Assembly: GCF_900095845.1 (NCBI RefSeq)
Contig: NZ_FMIX01000004.1
Location: forward strand, 1,241,824-1,305,823
Direction: 5' to 3'
Source: Streptococcus timonensis
Lineage (GTDB): Bacteria; Bacillota; Bacilli; Lactobacillales; Streptococcaceae
DNA length: 64,000 nucleotides
Numbering within the stretch: position 1 is the stretch's first letter; each line of letters begins with the position of its first letter. The notes beneath the pieces were generated by a model. The model did no database searches, was not told the DNA's origin, and was given only the letters and a program-made list of their open reading frames with translations. Below are positions 18,639-31,000 of this stretch, piece by piece. A program made the translations under genes and the position numbers.

Positions 18639-21029
18639 CTATAAAAATTGTTGCGGTTCGTGGTCAATACTGAGACGAAGTTCGCTATTTTCACGTTCTT
18701 GAGTTAGGGCTAAGACCTGATTAAGGGTTGAAGCTAACTCATCTTCTAAACGATATTTGATTAAAATCTGATAATGATAGAGGTTATGAGTACGAGCGAT
18801 AGGTTTTGGCGTCGGACCTAGAATTACACTAGCATCTGATAAACCTGACCGCAAAATCTCCATAACTTGATAAGCACGTCTAAGAACCTCTTCTTCTTTT
18901 TTATGAGATAAGGTGATTCCAATAGTAAAATAATAAGGTGGATAACCCAACTGACGTCTGGTACCCATTTCATAGGCATAAAAACCTTCGTAGTCCTGAT
19001 CCTTGGCAAAACGAATGGCATAATGCTGAGGATTATAGGACTGAATCAAGACCTGACCTGCCTTTTCAGCACGACCAGCGCGACCTGCCACCTGGGTCAA
19101 TAGTTGGAAGGTTCTCTCAGAAGAACGAAAATCAGGAAGGTTTAAAGCCGTATCTGCATTGAGGACACCAACCAAGGTCACATTTGGAAAATCCAAGCCC
19201 TTGGCAATCATCTGTGTCCCCAGTAAAATATCTGCCTCCCCTTTTCCAAACTGATCTAGTAGAGCTTGATGACTACCCTTCTTACGAGTTGTATCCACAT
19301 CCATGCGCAGAATACGTGCCTCTGGAAAGAGTTCTGTTAGCTCATCATAGGCCTTTTGAGTCCCTGTTCCATAATAACGAATGCTACGACTCTGACAGTT
19401 TGAACAGACATGTGGAATTTCCTTCGAAAAGCCACAATAATGGCAGTTCATGGTTTTGGTATCCATATGTAGCGTCAAGGAAATATCACAGTTAGGACAT
19501 TTATCAACAGTTCCACATTCCCGACACATGACAAAACTAGAATAACCACGACGATTGAGCATGAGAACAACCTGCTCTTTTTTATCCAGTCGATCTTGAA
19601 TTGCCTTAATCAGTGGTGGTGTATAGTTTGATGTTTCATTCTGCCCGATGTAATCACGGAAATCAATGAGTTGAACCTCAGGAATACTTGCTAAAGGATT
19701 GGCCCGTTGAGTCAGACGTAGATGTTGATAAACACCCTTACCAGCACGCGCACGACTTTCTAGACTCGGTGTTGCAGAACCAAGAACTAGGGCAGCTTGA
19801 TTGTACTTGGCACGTAAAAGAGCCACATCTCTAGCATGGTAACGAGGATTGCTGTCTTGCTTATAGCTAGCCTCGTGCTCTTCATCGATAATGATAACCC
19901 CTAGATTTTTCAAAGGTGCAAAAACGGCAGATCTTGCACCAACAACTACCTGAGCATCTCCACGCTCAACCTTGCGCCACTCATCATACTTTTCACCATT
20001 GGACAAGCCTGAGTGGAGGATAGCGACTTTATCGCCAAAACGAGCAATAAAGCGCTCGGTCATTTGAGGTGTCAGAGAGATCTCTGGAACTAGAACAATC
20101 GCTGTTTTTCCCATATCCAAGGCACCTTTGATAATCTGCAAGTAAACCTCGGTTTTCCCACTTCCAGTGATTCCTTGTAGAAGAAAGGGAGGGTGTTGCT
20201 TACCAATCGCGTCAACAACTGCCTCATAGGCTTGTTTTTGCTCTGGGTTTAATTCTAGGGCTCGATTTGACTCGATTCCTTCAAAGTAGGTAGCTGAACG
20301 TTGAACTTCCTTTTGAAGAATCGTCAAAGCTCCCTGTTCCACAAAGAAGTTAACTTGTTCCCGTGAGTAATGTTCTAACAAAGCAGCCAAAGGAGTACTT
20401 TCAGGATGAGCTAATAAATAATCTCGCAGTTCCAATTTCTTCTTGGCACGGTTGGAGATTTCTAGCTGTTCTAATTTGTCAAGATTCACTTGAATCCAAG
20501 ACTGTGTTTTAACCTTCTTCTGGTCTATAGCCTGATACTCTAACTTCAAAAGTCCTTTGCGAGTCAATCGCATCATCTCGGCCTGCTTTTTCAAATCAAG
20601 CGATGAAAAGGCTAGAGATTCTTGCGAACCGAATAAGCGCTCCTTGTCCTCCTGACTCAAGCCTTCCAGAGGATAGAGGATTTTATCATAGCTAGAATTC
20701 AAAAATCCTGGAAGCATAGCTTTTAGAATAGAAATCTTGTATGAAAAAACTGACTTACGTAGTTCTTCAGCCAACCAGAGTTGTTCCTCCGTTAAGACAG
20801 GAGAAAAGTCCAGCACCTCAGCAATTTCTTTCAAGTCCTCATCTGCCATTTCGGATTCTTGTTCCATTCCAAGAACAATCCCTTGAATCAAGCGATTAGC
20901 CTTCCCGAAGGGTACATGAACCCGCATACCAACTTCCAGCATGTCTACAAATTCCTCAGGGACCTTATAACTGTATGGTTGGTCTGTCTGCATCAAGGGA
21001 ACATCTACAATGATCTTTGCAATAGCCAT
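18639..21029 (-). CDS. priA: Primosomal protein N', replication-restart helicase
   Basis: A 796-residue SF2 helicase that reloads the replisome at stalled forks. It has an N-terminal DNA-binding domain, Walker [18 protein letters not shown] box [10 protein letters not shown], and two zinc clusters ([14 protein letters not shown] and MNCHYCG/CSNC) within about 515-555. The start is the ATG at 21027-21029 after GGAGGTGAGG. It is 11 bases upstream of fmt. Confidence 0.95.
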   Translation of the reverse strand: MAIAKIIVDVPLMQTDQPYSYKVPEEFVDMLEVGMRVHVPFGKANRLIQGIVLGMEQESEMADEDLKEIAEVLDFSPVLTEEQLWLAEELRKSVFSYKISILKAMLPGFLNSSYDKILYPLEGLSQEDKERLFGSQESLAFSSLDLKKQAEMMRLTRKGLLKLEYQAIDQKKVKTQSWIQVNLDKLEQLEISNRAKKKLELRDYLLAHPESTPLAALLEHYSREQVNFFVEQGALTILQKEVQRSATYFEGIESNRALELNPEQKQAYEAVVDAIGKQHPPFLLQGITGSGKTEVYLQIIKGALDMGKTAIVLVPEISLTPQMTERFIARFGDKVAILHSGLSNGEKYDEWRKVERGDAQVVVGARSAVFAPLKNLGVIIIDEEHEASYKQDSNPRYHARDVALLRAKYNQAALVLGSATPSLESRARAGKGVYQHLRLTQRANPLASIPEVQLIDFRDYIGQNETSNYTPPLIKAIQDRLDKKEQVVLMLNRRGYSSFVMCRECGTVDKCPNCDISLTLHMDTKTMNCHYCGFSKEIPHVCSNCQSRSIRYYGTGTQKAYDELTELFPEARILRMDVDTTRKKGSHQALLDQFGKGEADILLGTQMIAKGLDFPNVTLVGVLNADTALNLPDFRSSERTFQLLTQVAGRAGRAEKAGQVLIQSYNPQHYAIRFAKDQDYEGFYAYEMGTRRQLGYPPYYFTIGITLSHKKEEEVLRRAYQVMEILRSGLSDASVILGPTPKPIARTHNLYHYQILIKYRLEDELASTLNQVLALTQERENSELRLSIDHEPQQFL

Positions 21030-21113
21030 ATCCTCACCTCCTTCTCTTCTTAAATCGTTTTAATTGATTGAGTATTCTTGCAATAGAAAAAATAAGATTG
21101 AGTCCCCCCAACC

Positions 21114-21428
21114 TTAAATTTTTTCACCTTCTTCTTTTTCTTTAGCGATTTGCTCTTTGATTTTCTTTTCTTCTTCTTCTCTCAAGCGTCTTTCTTCTTC
21201 GATACGACGTTGAACAGCTTCACGTTTTCCTTCTGGATCTGGGTGGATGGTTACGTTCCCTGATTCAATTTCTTCCAAGGCACGAAGAGTCGATTTTTCA
21301 GACTTAAAATCTTGAGTTGGGGGTGCTCCAGCTTCTAATTCGTGGGCACGTTTTGCTTCCAAAATTACGAGTGAATATTTTGATGGTACCTTGTCAAGCA
21401 AGGTATCAATAGAGGGTTTTAACATCAT
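21114..21428 (-). CDS. rpoZ: RNA polymerase omega subunit
   Basis: A 104-residue subunit with [24 protein letters not shown] at the N-terminus split across conserved omega helices. The second half is highly charged (Glu/Lys repeats). It lies between gmk and priA, as in other streptococci. The ATG follows AAATAGGTAC, a weak RBS, and gmk ends 24 bases upstream. Confidence 0.92.
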   Translation of the reverse strand: MMLKPSIDTLLDKVPSKYSLVILEAKRAHELEAGAPPTQDFKSEKSTLRALEEIESGNVTIHPDPEGKREAVQRRIEEERRLREEEEKKIKEQIAKEKEEGEKI

Positions 21429-21452
21429 TTACTTGTACCTATTTTCTATAGT

Positions 21453-22148
<696 letters not shown>

Positions 22149-22180
22149 CTAGTAACTACAATCTTTCTATCTAGTGTAAC

Positions 22181-22206
22181 AAAAAAGCAGTAATTTTTCA
22201 ACTGCT
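22181..22206 (-). terminator. Terminator of rny
   Basis: AGCAGT, loop, ACTGCT followed by a T-run on the minus strand, just after the rny stop. Confidence 0.8.
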
Positions 22207-22215
22207 CTTTCTTAT

Positions 22216-23829
22216 TTATTTTGCATAATCAACTGCACGAAGTTCACGAATTACGGTTACCTTGATATTTCCTGGGTAATCGAGATTGTTTTCAATTTTC
22301 TCACGAACTTTGTGAGCCAAGATTGTGACTTTATCGTCCTTGATTTGACCTGGGTTTACCATGATACGGATTTCACGTCCCGCTTGAAGGGCAAAGCTAT
22401 TTTGAACTCCTTCAAAGCTATTAGCGATTTCCTCTAAATCATGGAGACGTTTGATGTAGCTTTCAAGTGATTCGCTACGAGCTCCTGGACGGGCAGCACT
22501 CAAGGCATCCGCCGCAGCAACAAGAACTGCAATAACACTTTCAGGTTCTACATCTCCGTGGTGGCTAGCAATAGTATTGATCACAACTGGGTGTTCCTTA
22601 TACTTGCGAGCCAATTCTGTACCGATCTCAACGTGGCTGCCTTCTACCTCACGGTCAATGGCTTTACCGATATCGTGAAGGAATCCTGCACGACGAGCGA
22701 GAGCCGCATTTTCACCAAGTTCACTAGCCATGATACCAGCTAACTTAGCAACTTCAATCGAGTGACGCAAGACATTTTGACCGTATGAAGTACGGAACTG
22801 CAAACGACCCATGATTTTCATCAAGTCTGGGTGAAGGTTCGGTGCCCCAATTTCGTAGGCTGCAGCTTCACCATATTCACGAATCTTATTGTCAATCTCT
22901 AGACGATTTTTCTCAACCAACTCTTCGATACGAGCTGGATGGATACGTCCATCCTTAAGTAAGGTTTCCATCGTCATACGGGCAATCTCACGGCGGATAG
23001 GATCGAAACCTGACAAGGTTACCACTTCTGGCGTATCATCAATGATGACATCAACCCCTGTCAAACTTTCAAAAGTACGGATGTTACGACCTTCACGACC
23101 AATGATACGACCTTTCATAGTATCATCAGGCAGATGAACTGTCGAGTTGGTAGACTCAGCTACATACTCACCAGCAATTCTCTGCATCGCTTGGGACAAG
23201 ATGTCCTTAGCAAGCTTATCTGAACGTTCCTTAACTTCTTGCTCAGCCTCACGAATGCGACTAGCAATTTCTTTAGTTAAGTTTTCCTCTGTCTGAGCTA
23301 AGATAATATCTTTTGCTTCTGTCTGTGTCAGAGAACCGATACGTTCCAATTCAGCTTCTTTTTGTCTTTCGACTTCCTCTAATTGCTCTTCCCGTGCATC
23401 AAGGTTTTTTGCTCTATCAGAAATACTTTGTTCTTTTTGTTCAAGAGTTTGTTCTTTGTTCGTTAAATTGTCATCTTTACGGTCAAGACTCGCTGCTCGT
23501 TCGGTTAAACGAGTTTCAATTTGTTTGAGTTCTTGACGTTCTGATTTAAATTCAGCGTCCACTTCTTCACGGTATTTTCTGGCTTCCTCTTTGGCCTCCA
23601 ATAGTGCTTCTTTTTTAAGAGACTTACTTTCACGTTTAGCTTCATTCAATAATAAATCAGCTTCACGCTCAGCCTGTCCACGTAAATTAGTTGCTTCTTG
23701 TTCAGCATTTAAAAGCATCAACTCTGCAGCCTCTTGTGATGATTTCATCTTGACTGAGATGCTGATATATCCAATGACTAAACCAATGATGACGGCAAAA
23801 ACAAGAATCGCAATTGTCATGATTTCCAT
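22216..23829 (-). CDS. rny: Ribonuclease Y
   Basis: Membrane-anchored endoribonuclease that starts bulk mRNA decay. The 537-residue protein has an N-terminal membrane helix (about 5-25), a long Glu/Lys/Gln-rich coiled coil (about 30-210), a KH domain with [13 protein letters not shown], and an HD domain ([23 protein letters not shown]). The ATG is at 23827-23829. About 200 bases of A/T-rich sequence upstream contain no further gene. Confidence 0.96.
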   Translation of the reverse strand: MEIMTIAILVFAVIIGLVIGYISISVKMKSSQEAAELMLLNAEQEATNLRGQAEREADLLLNEAKRESKSLKKEALLEAKEEARKYREEVDAEFKSERQELKQIETRLTERAASLDRKDDNLTNKEQTLEQKEQSISDRAKNLDAREEQLEEVERQKEAELERIGSLTQTEAKDIILAQTEENLTKEIASRIREAEQEVKERSDKLAKDILSQAMQRIAGEYVAESTNSTVHLPDDTMKGRIIGREGRNIRTFESLTGVDVIIDDTPEVVTLSGFDPIRREIARMTMETLLKDGRIHPARIEELVEKNRLEIDNKIREYGEAAAYEIGAPNLHPDLMKIMGRLQFRTSYGQNVLRHSIEVAKLAGIMASELGENAALARRAGFLHDIGKAIDREVEGSHVEIGTELARKYKEHPVVINTIASHHGDVEPESVIAVLVAAADALSAARPGARSESLESYIKRLHDLEEIANSFEGVQNSFALQAGREIRIMVNPGQIKDDKVTILAHKVREKIENNLDYPGNIKVTVIRELRAVDYAK

Positions 23830-24011
23830 GTTTTTACCTCAATTTATTTGTTTATCTGAATGACATACATTCTTATACATTTTACCACAAAAAAACATTT
23901 TTAACAAACCTTAAATAGAAGATGTTTTGGATATTTTTTTATGGAAAATCTTTTACTTCCTTATTAGAATAGGTCTATTTGAATAGAAATATTTTTACTT
24001 ATTTTTTACAA

Positions 24012-24040
24012 AATAAAAAAAGCCTACCTTTCAGTAGACT
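24012..24040 (-). terminator. Terminator at the end of the yqe operon
   Basis: AGTCTACTGAAAGGTAGGCT followed by seven T on the minus strand. The left arm overlaps the last codons of tmcAL. Confidence 0.8.
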
Positions 24041-25137
24041 TCGTTTGATTCGATTCTGATTGGCACTCGACCAAAATTTTGTTCTGAGATACTTGAATGT
24101 CCTAATTGGTAAATCTGGTCTGCCTTTTGGGTTATGGCATCCCAGGGTTCTTTACCGATTCGGCTAACTAGATTAACCTGCTCCTTGAGAGCTTTAAGGT
24201 GTTGTCTGCCTTTTTCGGTAAAACCAAGGACGTGAATACCTTCTGGCAAGTCACTTTCTCTGGCCTGGACCAAGATATAGGTCAAGAGGCGTCGCACACG
24301 CGCCTTGGTGTAGCGTTTGGTAGCCACTAACTCGACTAATTCTTCTACAGACTGAGCTGTCTTTATAGCATTCTTGATCCGCACCGCCATTTCTTGATTG
24401 ACCTGATAAATAGTACTTAGATCTGAATTTGACAAGATTTGATAACGTAAAAATGGAAAATAATCTTCCCAGCTCACCTTACAAGCATTTTCAAACAGGT
24501 CTACAGAAGGCATAAAGTGTTCTAAGAAATCTTGATCTGATTGATGCTGTCGGATGGCTGTCGCCGAGGCAAAGTTCACATCCTTGTCCACAGAGTGATA
24601 GCCTGCACCCTGACGTTTAATTGGATGAAGTTTGATGTTTCGTCCAGCAACTGCCTTGGTATAGGCCAGAGCAAGAACATGATTGGGCGTATCACCCGAA
24701 AAATCAAGAGCTGCAAATTCCTTCCACATGGCTTGGGTTTTCTGAGGATAAGAGAGTGAATCAGGCAGATTATCTACAAAATTCTCCATCTCTTGACCAC
24801 GCTCTGCATATAAGTCAGCAATTTTCTGGTAATCCAGAACTTCTTCTGTCCCAAAGGCTAGGCTATCAATCCCCAACCTTGCCAAGATATCTACTGCTCC
24901 TTGTCCAAAGAAATCCGCTGCCTGAACACTGACTAAAAAGGGCAATTCTACTACCAAGTCTGCTCCATTCTCCAGTGCCATTTGAACCCGTGTCCACTTG
25001 TCCACGATAGCAGGCTCGCCTCGTTGCATGAAATTCCCAGATATGGCCACAATTTTCAACCCATCTGCCTGTTCTAGCAGGTATTTGTGGCCATTATGAA
25101 AAGGATTGAACTCCGCTATAATACCTATAATGGTCAT
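24031..25137 (-). CDS. tmcAL: tRNA(Met) cytidine acetate ligase
   Basis: Forms acetyladenylate to acetylate the wobble cytidine of elongator tRNA-Met in Firmicutes. The 368-residue nucleotidyltransferase has the HIGH-like motif [12 protein letters not shown] near the start, then [18 protein letters not shown]. It begins 9 bases after the methyltransferase stop and ends the yqeG-to-tmcAL operon. Its presumed substrate, elongator tRNA-Met, is encoded at 63096-63169. Confidence 0.9.
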   Translation of the reverse strand: MTIIGIIAEFNPFHNGHKYLLEQADGLKIVAISGNFMQRGEPAIVDKWTRVQMALENGADLVVELPFLVSVQAADFFGQGAVDILARLGIDSLAFGTEEVLDYQKIADLYAERGQEMENFVDNLPDSLSYPQKTQAMWKEFAALDFSGDTPNHVLALAYTKAVAGRNIKLHPIKRQGAGYHSVDKDVNFASATAIRQHQSDQDFLEHFMPSVDLFENACKVSWEDYFPFLRYQILSNSDLSTIYQVNQEMAVRIKNAIKTAQSVEELVELVATKRYTKARVRRLLTYILVQARESDLPEGIHVLGFTEKGRQHLKALKEQVNLVSRIGKEPWDAITQKADQIYQLGHSSISEQNFGRVPIRIESNEVY

Positions 25138-25146
25138 GGTAATCTC

Positions 25147-25887
25147 CTACTTCTGCGCCACAAAAAACCAACGGGTGCTAGTTTCTGTAGGCTCCTTATC
25201 CTCAAAGTCTGCGTAGAGTTTGAAGGATTTGAAACCAGCCTGCTCCAGTAAAATATCATAGGTCAAAACTTCGTATGTACGCTCCTCATGCACTTCATCG
25301 TGGCGACTAAAGGAACCATCCACTTCCTTGACAAAAAAGGTCAACTCATGCACGATAGAATGTGGTGCTGCATCCTCGTAGGTATCCCAGAGCATGGCAA
25401 AGTCTTCTGCATTTTCATGATAAGAATAGCCTGGAAAAACCTCATCTGTCTGGTAGGTCGAATGCACATCAAAGATGAAGACTCCATCTTCATTAAGGGC
25501 ATTATAGACTTCTTTAAAGACATCCCCGACTTCAACCTCATCCTGCATGTAGCAGATAGAGTCCGAATAACACGTGACAAAATCATATTTACCTGCCTTG
25601 GACAAGTCCAACATATTGCCCTCCATAAAATCAATCTTTTGCTTGGCTGAAGTCGCTCTCTTATCAGCAATCTTCAGCATATCGGCGCTCAAGTCCAGTC
25701 CAGTTACATCAAAACCAGCCTGAGAAAAGCGGACAGACTGAATCCCTGTCCCACAAGCCAGCTCCAAGAGTTTCTTTCTCTCCTTAGTCTTGGGCAAATG
25801 ACGCAGCGAAAAATCCGTCCATTTATCGTATAAACTATCATCCATCACAGCATCGTAAACAGCCGCAAAGGTTTCGTATGTTGCCAT
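25147..25887 (-). CDS. Class I SAM-dependent methyltransferase
   Basis: A 246-residue Rossmann methyltransferase with SAM motif LLELACGTGIQSV, then GLDLSADML and a CYSDSICYM segment after motif II. The substrate is unknown; the position after rsfS and before tmcAL is conserved in pneumococcus and hints at RNA or small-molecule modification. Family members begin MATYETFA, giving ATG 25885-25887, but no good RBS precedes it. An in-frame ATG (25893) and GTG (25932) are alternatives. Confidence 0.82.
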   Translation of the reverse strand: MATYETFAAVYDAVMDDSLYDKWTDFSLRHLPKTKERKKLLELACGTGIQSVRFSQAGFDVTGLDLSADMLKIADKRATSAKQKIDFMEGNMLDLSKAGKYDFVTCYSDSICYMQDEVEVGDVFKEVYNALNEDGVFIFDVHSTYQTDEVFPGYSYHENAEDFAMLWDTYEDAAPHSIVHELTFFVKEVDGSFSRHDEVHEERTYEVLTYDILLEQAGFKSFKLYADFEDKEPTETSTRWFFVAQK

Positions 25888-26021
25888 AATCATGATACCA
25901 AGAGCATCTCTGGAAATACCACTCGCTCTCACCTTTCTAACGATTTTCTTCTAAATTAAGCAAATAAACCCAGTTGACTGCAACTGAGTTCAATTGAAGA
26001 CAAAGTCTTTTTAAGACTTTC

Positions 26022-26190
26022 CTTGGGTGATTTCGGACGTCTGCGACCTTCTTCGAAGTTCCAAGATTTAGTTTTGAGCCTAAAGTTTCAAAACTCCCGA
26101 CTTCTTGAAACATTATCGTTTCAAAAACTTTTATCACAACGGAAAGTCTCGGTAATTTCTCACTTCGTTCTCAACAAACTAGAACGATTT
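26022..26190. repeat. Structured intergenic element, copy A (between rsfS and the methyltransferase)
   Basis: Non-coding spacer with consecutive hairpins: AGTTTTGA/TCAAAACT around loop GCCTAAAGT (26070-26095) and TTGAAAC/GTTTCAA (26105-26124). These are flanked by GGGTGATTTCGGACG on the left and TATCACAACGG then CACTTCGTTCTCA on the right. It shares order, loops and flanks with copy B at 28208-28390 while the stem sequences differ. An AAAGTC/GACTTT hairpin (26002-26020) and CAGTTG/CAACTG lie just outside. The family is unknown to me. Confidence 0.6.
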
Positions 26191-26243
26191 CAATACATTG
26201 TAGAATTTCAAAGCTGTTACCAATCAAAAAGACCAATCATCTT

Positions 26244-26597
<354 letters not shown>

Positions 26598-27191
26598 TTA
26601 GTCCTCTTTCAAATAGTGCACAAAGGCGTTATAGGTTTCAAGGGTTTGGGGATAGATAGGAAATCCCTGGTGAGCTAAATGCTCCACAGTACGAGCTGTT
26701 TCGTAGGCCACAGCCTTATTGAGCGATTGCTCAGCAATCTCACGCGCCTGGTCCACTCCCGGAAAAGCACGATTGTGCTCGATGTAGTCTGCGACGTAGA
26801 TAACCTTATCAAGGTCCGTCATCTGACCAGCTCCAACTGTATGAATTTCAATAGCTCGTAGGATTTCAGAATTTTGTAAATCCAAATCTTCCTGAATCTT
26901 GTATATACCGACCATGCCATGCCAGACATTATTGCCCCAGTTTTTAAGATCAGAGTCAAGTTGATAACGATCTATCAAGTCTAAAAATTCTTGATCTGAT
27001 AGCTTTTTAGCATAGTCATGAAGGAGACCTGCCAAACCAGCTTTCTCAACATCCACACCAAATCGCTGAGCCAATTCTATGGCTGCACGCTCTACACCCA
27101 AACAATGGGTTAGACGTTTTTCAGGTAGGAGCTCTGCCATTTTTTCCAACAATTCTTCACGCGAACAGTTGATATAGTCTTGGTATGCCAT
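26598..27191 (-). CDS. yqeK: HD-domain hydrolase YqeK (Ap4A phosphohydrolase)
   Basis: A 197-residue HD protein; the family splits diadenosine tetraphosphate symmetrically. Metal ligands are seen in [18 protein letters not shown] and VWHGMVG. Its ATG overlaps the nadD TGA by one base, so the pair is coupled. Confidence 0.9.
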   Translation of the reverse strand: MAYQDYINCSREELLEKMAELLPEKRLTHCLGVERAAIELAQRFGVDVEKAGLAGLLHDYAKKLSDQEFLDLIDRYQLDSDLKNWGNNVWHGMVGIYKIQEDLDLQNSEILRAIEIHTVGAGQMTDLDKVIYVADYIEHNRAFPGVDQAREIAEQSLNKAVAYETARTVEHLAHQGFPIYPQTLETYNAFVHYLKED

Positions 27192-27820
27192 CAGTAAAGC
27201 CCTTCTTTCTCAATATAGTCTAGCACTGGTTTTGGCAAGAGAAAGTTAGGTGTGCGACCTTGGGCGATGAAATCACGTACCATACTGGATGAAATATCCA
27301 TGAGAGGCACATCCACCCAGATGACTGGATAAGAAGTCCCAGCCTTGTATCGTGGTCGCTGAACTCCTACAAACTGAACTAGTTCCACCAACTCATCAAT
27401 TCTATACCACTTAGGCAGATAATCTACCATATCTGCACCGATAATGAAATAGTAATCTGTATCTGGATTCTTCTCTATCAAAATCTTCATGGTGTCGTAG
27501 GTGTAGGAAATCCCCTTACGCTCTAGCTCAATAGTCTCAATAGCTAAACCTTCGATTCCGTCAATTGCCAATTCAAGCATCTTGAGGCGATGATGTTCAG
27601 GAATGGTTTCTTTTTTGTCTACGTGAGGTGGTTGGTATTCAGGCATGAGCAGAACTTGATCCAATCCCAACTGCTGGCGCACTTGGTCTGCCACGATAAG
27701 ATGGGCGTTGTGAACAGGGTTAAAATTTCCCCCTAAGATTCCAACTTGCTTGCGTTTTTTATCCTTGATTTCTGGCTCTAACTCCACTTTTGTAAAGGGA
27801 GTTAATAATTCGATTGCCAT
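27191..27820 (-). CDS. nadD: Nicotinate-nucleotide adenylyltransferase
   Basis: Makes deamido-NAD from nicotinate mononucleotide. It has 209 residues with [15 protein letters not shown] (HxxH) and the C-terminal ISSSMVRD motif. A ~30-residue N-terminal lead precedes the core, as in other streptococcal NadD. The ATG at 27818-27820 follows AGGAGATTAG. Confidence 0.94.
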   Translation of the reverse strand: MAIELLTPFTKVELEPEIKDKKRKQVGILGGNFNPVHNAHLIVADQVRQQLGLDQVLLMPEYQPPHVDKKETIPEHHRLKMLELAIDGIEGLAIETIELERKGISYTYDTMKILIEKNPDTDYYFIIGADMVDYLPKWYRIDELVELVQFVGVQRPRYKAGTSYPVIWVDVPLMDISSSMVRDFIAQGRTPNFLLPKPVLDYIEKEGLY

Positions 27821-27868
27821 AGGCTAATCTCCTTTAATCTTCTGTAAAAACAGTTTGGGAGTATTTTT

Positions 27869-28180
27869 TTAAATTTCTTTAACTTTTTTAGAAATCTTAC
27901 GATTTTCTTTCTTGCTTGATTGTTTATACAAAATCAAGATACGACCGATTTTTTGGACTGTATCCACACCGATTTCTTCTTCCAAGATTTCAGCTACTTC
28001 GTGGATGTTTTCATCTGTGTTTTGCAAGAGAGTAACCTTGATCAATTCGCGGGCGTCAAGTGCTTGTCGAACGCTGGTTTTGATTTGGTCGTTGAGTCCA
28101 TTTTTCCCAATTTGGATAATGGGTTTGAGGGTGTGTGCCTGGCTGTTGAGGAAGGCACGTTGTTTTGATGTTAATGACAT
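27869..28180 (-). CDS. yhbY: Ribosome assembly RNA-binding protein YhbY
   Basis: A 103-residue KH-like CRS1/YhbY-domain protein that associates with pre-50S particles: LTSKQRAFLNSQAH, IIQIGKNGLND, KVTLLQNTDEN and a lysine-rich tail. The ATG follows GGAAGAAAATT. It is separated from yqeH by element B. Confidence 0.93.
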   Translation of the reverse strand: MSLTSKQRAFLNSQAHTLKPIIQIGKNGLNDQIKTSVRQALDARELIKVTLLQNTDENIHEVAEILEEEIGVDTVQKIGRILILYKQSSKKENRKISKKVKEI

Positions 28181-28207
28181 AATTTTCTTCCTTTTTTGAT
28201 AGTTATT

Positions 28208-28390
28208 TTAGGTGGTGGGGGACGGTCGGAACTAATTTCCCAAAGATTTCATCTTTGAAAAATGGATTTCCTGACCTCACAATTGAGCCTAGGTCTCAAT
28301 TGCGCCCCTTGCCAATCTATAGATTGGCAATCACACCACGGCAATAACTATCTCTATATGAGCTCACTTTGTTCGCTCAGTGATTTTATT
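28208..28390. repeat. Structured intergenic element, copy B (between yqeH and yhbY)
   Basis: Non-coding spacer with four hairpins: CAAAGAT/ATCTTTG (28241-28257), CAATTGAG/CTCAATTG around loop CCTAGGT (28280-28302), a perfect 22-base palindrome with arm TTGCCAATCTA (28309-28330), and TGAGC/GCTCA (28359-28379). Flanks GGTGGTGGGGGACGG and ATCACACCACGG could form an outer stem. It ends exactly at the yqeH stop codon and is homologous in architecture to copy A (26022-26190). The family is not recognised. Confidence 0.65.
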
Positions 28391-29497
28391 TTAAATAATT
28401 GCTTTTCGTGCGACGACTGCTACGCCTTCTGGTGCCCAGACTGCTACTTTGGCGGTTCCTGTTACACGAATCCAGCCTAGTCCTGAGATAACGAGGTCTG
28501 TCTTATCCTTGATAGTAAAGACATGTTGGACCAGTTTTGGAAAATCTTCTTTTTCCTTGCTATTCGGTGGTGTAAGGAGAGTTCCAAGGTGCTTGTCGTA
28601 AAAGTCACTAGCTCCTTCAAGCTTGGTACGATGAAGTTTGAGTTCATTATCAAAGAAAGCTGTGAAACCTTGCTTTTCTCCTGCGATGAAGTCAAAGCGT
28701 CCTAAACCTCCTAAAAAGAGAGTTTGCTCAGGATTGAGCTGGTAGGTTTTAGGTTTGATTTCCTTTTTAGGACTGACATACTTGAGATTTTTAGCCGTCA
28801 AGTAGTGGGCCATCTGATGACGATGGATAATTCCTGGTGTATCATAGATATAAGAACCATCATCAAGTGGGATCTCAATCTTATCTAAGGTTGTCCCTGG
28901 GAAACGTGATGTTGTGATGACGTTCTGGTCACCCGTAATTTCCTGGATAATAGCATTGATAAGAGTTGATTTCCCAACATTGGTAACCCCAACTACATAG
29001 ACGTCACGACCCTTACGATATTGCTCAATTTTATCAATGACTTCCTTGATAGCATGCTTATTTTGTGCTGAAGTTAGGACGACATCGACTGGACGAAGAC
29101 CCTCCTCATGGGCACGTTCCATAAGCCATTGACTAATCTTGCCTGGTTTAACTGACTTAGGGAGGATGTCTTTTTTATTTCCAACCAAGAGCACATCATT
29201 ACCTGATACAAAACGAGGCAAGCCTGGGATAACAGAGCCATTAAAGTCAAAGATATCAATAACATTGACCACCAAGGCATCACTGTCTCCCACCTCGTGC
29301 AAGAGTTTTAGGAAATCATCATCCGTCAGTTGCACATCTGTGATTTCATTGTAATGACGAAGACGAAAACAACGTTGGCAATAAACTTCACCAGTCTCCA
29401 AACCTTTTTCGAGTGCTGACTGAGGCGTAAACCCTATACCAGTCTTATCTGTCGTCTGAATGGTTGCTCCACAACCAATACAGAGAATTTCTTCCAT
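28391..29497 (-). CDS. yqeH: Ribosome biogenesis GTPase YqeH
   Basis: A 368-residue circularly permuted GTPase for 30S assembly. It has an N-terminal zinc cluster (CIGCG and YCQRCFR), then G4 GNKKDILP before G1 TNVGKSTLINA and G3 DTPGI, which is the permuted order, and a C-terminal beta-rich domain. It starts two bases after yqeG stops, with RBS AAGGAAT. Confidence 0.95.
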   Translation of the reverse strand: MEEILCIGCGATIQTTDKTGIGFTPQSALEKGLETGEVYCQRCFRLRHYNEITDVQLTDDDFLKLLHEVGDSDALVVNVIDIFDFNGSVIPGLPRFVSGNDVLLVGNKKDILPKSVKPGKISQWLMERAHEEGLRPVDVVLTSAQNKHAIKEVIDKIEQYRKGRDVYVVGVTNVGKSTLINAIIQEITGDQNVITTSRFPGTTLDKIEIPLDDGSYIYDTPGIIHRHQMAHYLTAKNLKYVSPKKEIKPKTYQLNPEQTLFLGGLGRFDFIAGEKQGFTAFFDNELKLHRTKLEGASDFYDKHLGTLLTPPNSKEKEDFPKLVQHVFTIKDKTDLVISGLGWIRVTGTAKVAVWAPEGVAVVARKAII

Positions 29498-29499
29498 AG

Positions 29500-30027
29500 T
29501 TAGATTCCTTTTTTATATGTGATAGGCCCGTACTTTTCAGTGATTTGTTTCATGACACGGCGCTCACGAGCGCGGTTAATCTTCGTTTTGATAGAGTCAT
29601 GCTGAACTAAGGGTTTGACCAAAATCGAACGAATCCCAGCACGGTGAGCCGCTCGAATATCCGTCATGAGCTGATCCCCAACCATGACCACTTCGTTTTT
29701 ATCATAGTGGAATTCCTTCATGGCGCGGTCAATCCCGAAAGTAAAGGGCTTCAAAGCCCAATAAACATAGTCAATCCCAAATTTTTCAACCGCACGTTGA
29801 ACTCGTTTTTTAGAGTTGTTAGACACTACGATAATGCGAATACCAGCATCACGAAGGTCATGTAACCATTGCTTCATCTCTGAAGTCCCATCAGGGTTAT
29901 TCCAAGCAATCAGAGTGTTGTCCAAATCCACCAAAACAGCTTTGATCCCTTGGTTTTTCAGGCTTTGGACTGTCAAATCATAAACTGCTTCTACAGCAAA
30001 GTCTGGCATGTAATTTTCAATCGCCAT
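29500..30027 (-). CDS. yqeG: YqeG family HAD-type phosphatase
   Basis: A 175-residue HAD IIIA phosphatase: DLDNTLIAW (nucleophile Asp), VVSNNSKKR and MVGDQLMTDIRAA. Substrate unknown in the family. First gene of the operon; ATG after AAGGAGCCAG. Confidence 0.9.
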   Translation of the reverse strand: MAIENYMPDFAVEAVYDLTVQSLKNQGIKAVLVDLDNTLIAWNNPDGTSEMKQWLHDLRDAGIRIIVVSNNSKKRVQRAVEKFGIDYVYWALKPFTFGIDRAMKEFHYDKNEVVMVGDQLMTDIRAAHRAGIRSILVKPLVQHDSIKTKINRARERRVMKQITEKYGPITYKKGI

Positions 30028-30043
30028 TCTGGCTCCTTCTTTT

Positions 30044-30949
30044 TTATTTTCTAGTAATTTTCTTCAGCCATTGAGATAAGGCTGCCCATAAAATCAAGCT
30101 AGCCATTAAGATATAAATCCAAGCATTTGGCTCTTCTGTAAATGGTAGAGGAACATTCATTCCGAAGAAACCTGTAATAACCGCAAGTACTGCTAGTAAA
30201 ACGGAGATAATAGTCAAAATTGTCAAACTATCATTCAGGTTATTGTTTAGGATGTTGTTGTAAGAAGAAGAGAGTTGTTGCAAGACTTGAGAAATCAAGT
30301 CTGTCATAGACACCAACTGATGGGCTTCAATCATCGCATCATCAAACTGCTCTCGTTCGACATCATTAAATCTCCGATAAAGAGCATGGCTCTGGATATG
30401 TTCCAAGAGGAGTCGATTTTGTTTTGCCGCTGCCGTTAAGTAAACCATACCAGTCTCCAAGTCGGAAAGAGCAAAGAGATTTTTCTTGGTTGTTCTCTGA
30501 CGAAGTAAGCTGTTGACTTCATCTTTACTCTTATCCATCTTTTCAATGATTGGATAATAGGCGTTACTAATGATTTCTAGACTAGCAAAAAGAAATTTGT
30601 AAATAGAAAGCGACTCATGGCTATCCAGATAAGCTAACATCTGATCAATGACATAAGCATTCTTATGGTTGCTGATGGTAATCATTCGTTTGTTTTCAAC
30701 GATAAAGGTCATGGGAATCGCTTCATAGTAATCCTTGTCCTTTTCTAAGTCCAGAACATTGTAGATAAAGGTCACAGTCCCATTCTCACGGTTGTAATCC
30801 ATATGGGCACGTTCATTTTTATCCAGCGCATATTCGATGGTTTCCTTATCCAATCCGTAGATTTCAGATAAATCTTCAAGATTTTTAATTTTTTCTATAT
30901 CTAGATTGATCCAAACACAACCATTTCCTAATTGCTCGTCTAAAAACAT
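30044..30949 (-). CDS. CorA-family magnesium/divalent metal transporter
   Basis: A 301-residue protein with a long cytoplasmic helical domain and two C-terminal membrane helices. The signature FFGMNVPLPF follows the first helix. The acidic segment between GMN and TM2 is typical. It ends 16 bases before yqeG and may share its transcript. The cation is inferred from the family. Confidence 0.9.
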   Translation of the reverse strand: MFLDEQLGNGCVWINLDIEKIKNLEDLSEIYGLDKETIEYALDKNERAHMDYNRENGTVTFIYNVLDLEKDKDYYEAIPMTFIVENKRMITISNHKNAYVIDQMLAYLDSHESLSIYKFLFASLEIISNAYYPIIEKMDKSKDEVNSLLRQRTTKKNLFALSDLETGMVYLTAAAKQNRLLLEHIQSHALYRRFNDVEREQFDDAMIEAHQLVSMTDLISQVLQQLSSSYNNILNNNLNDSLTILTIISVLLAVLAVITGFFGMNVPLPFTEEPNAWIYILMASLILWAALSQWLKKITRK

Positions 30950-31000
30950 CGTTTCTCCTTTACCAAACTCTTTCTATTGTACCATAAAAGAGGTAAAATT

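Noticed and set aside
23830..24010. Possible gene or repeat upstream of rny
   Set aside because: Very A/T-rich, no reading frame with RBS, no palindrome beyond the tmcAL terminator.
25937..26137. 66-codon frame between rsfS and the methyltransferase
   Set aside because: It runs through the hairpins of element A, has no RBS, and its translation resembles nothing I know.
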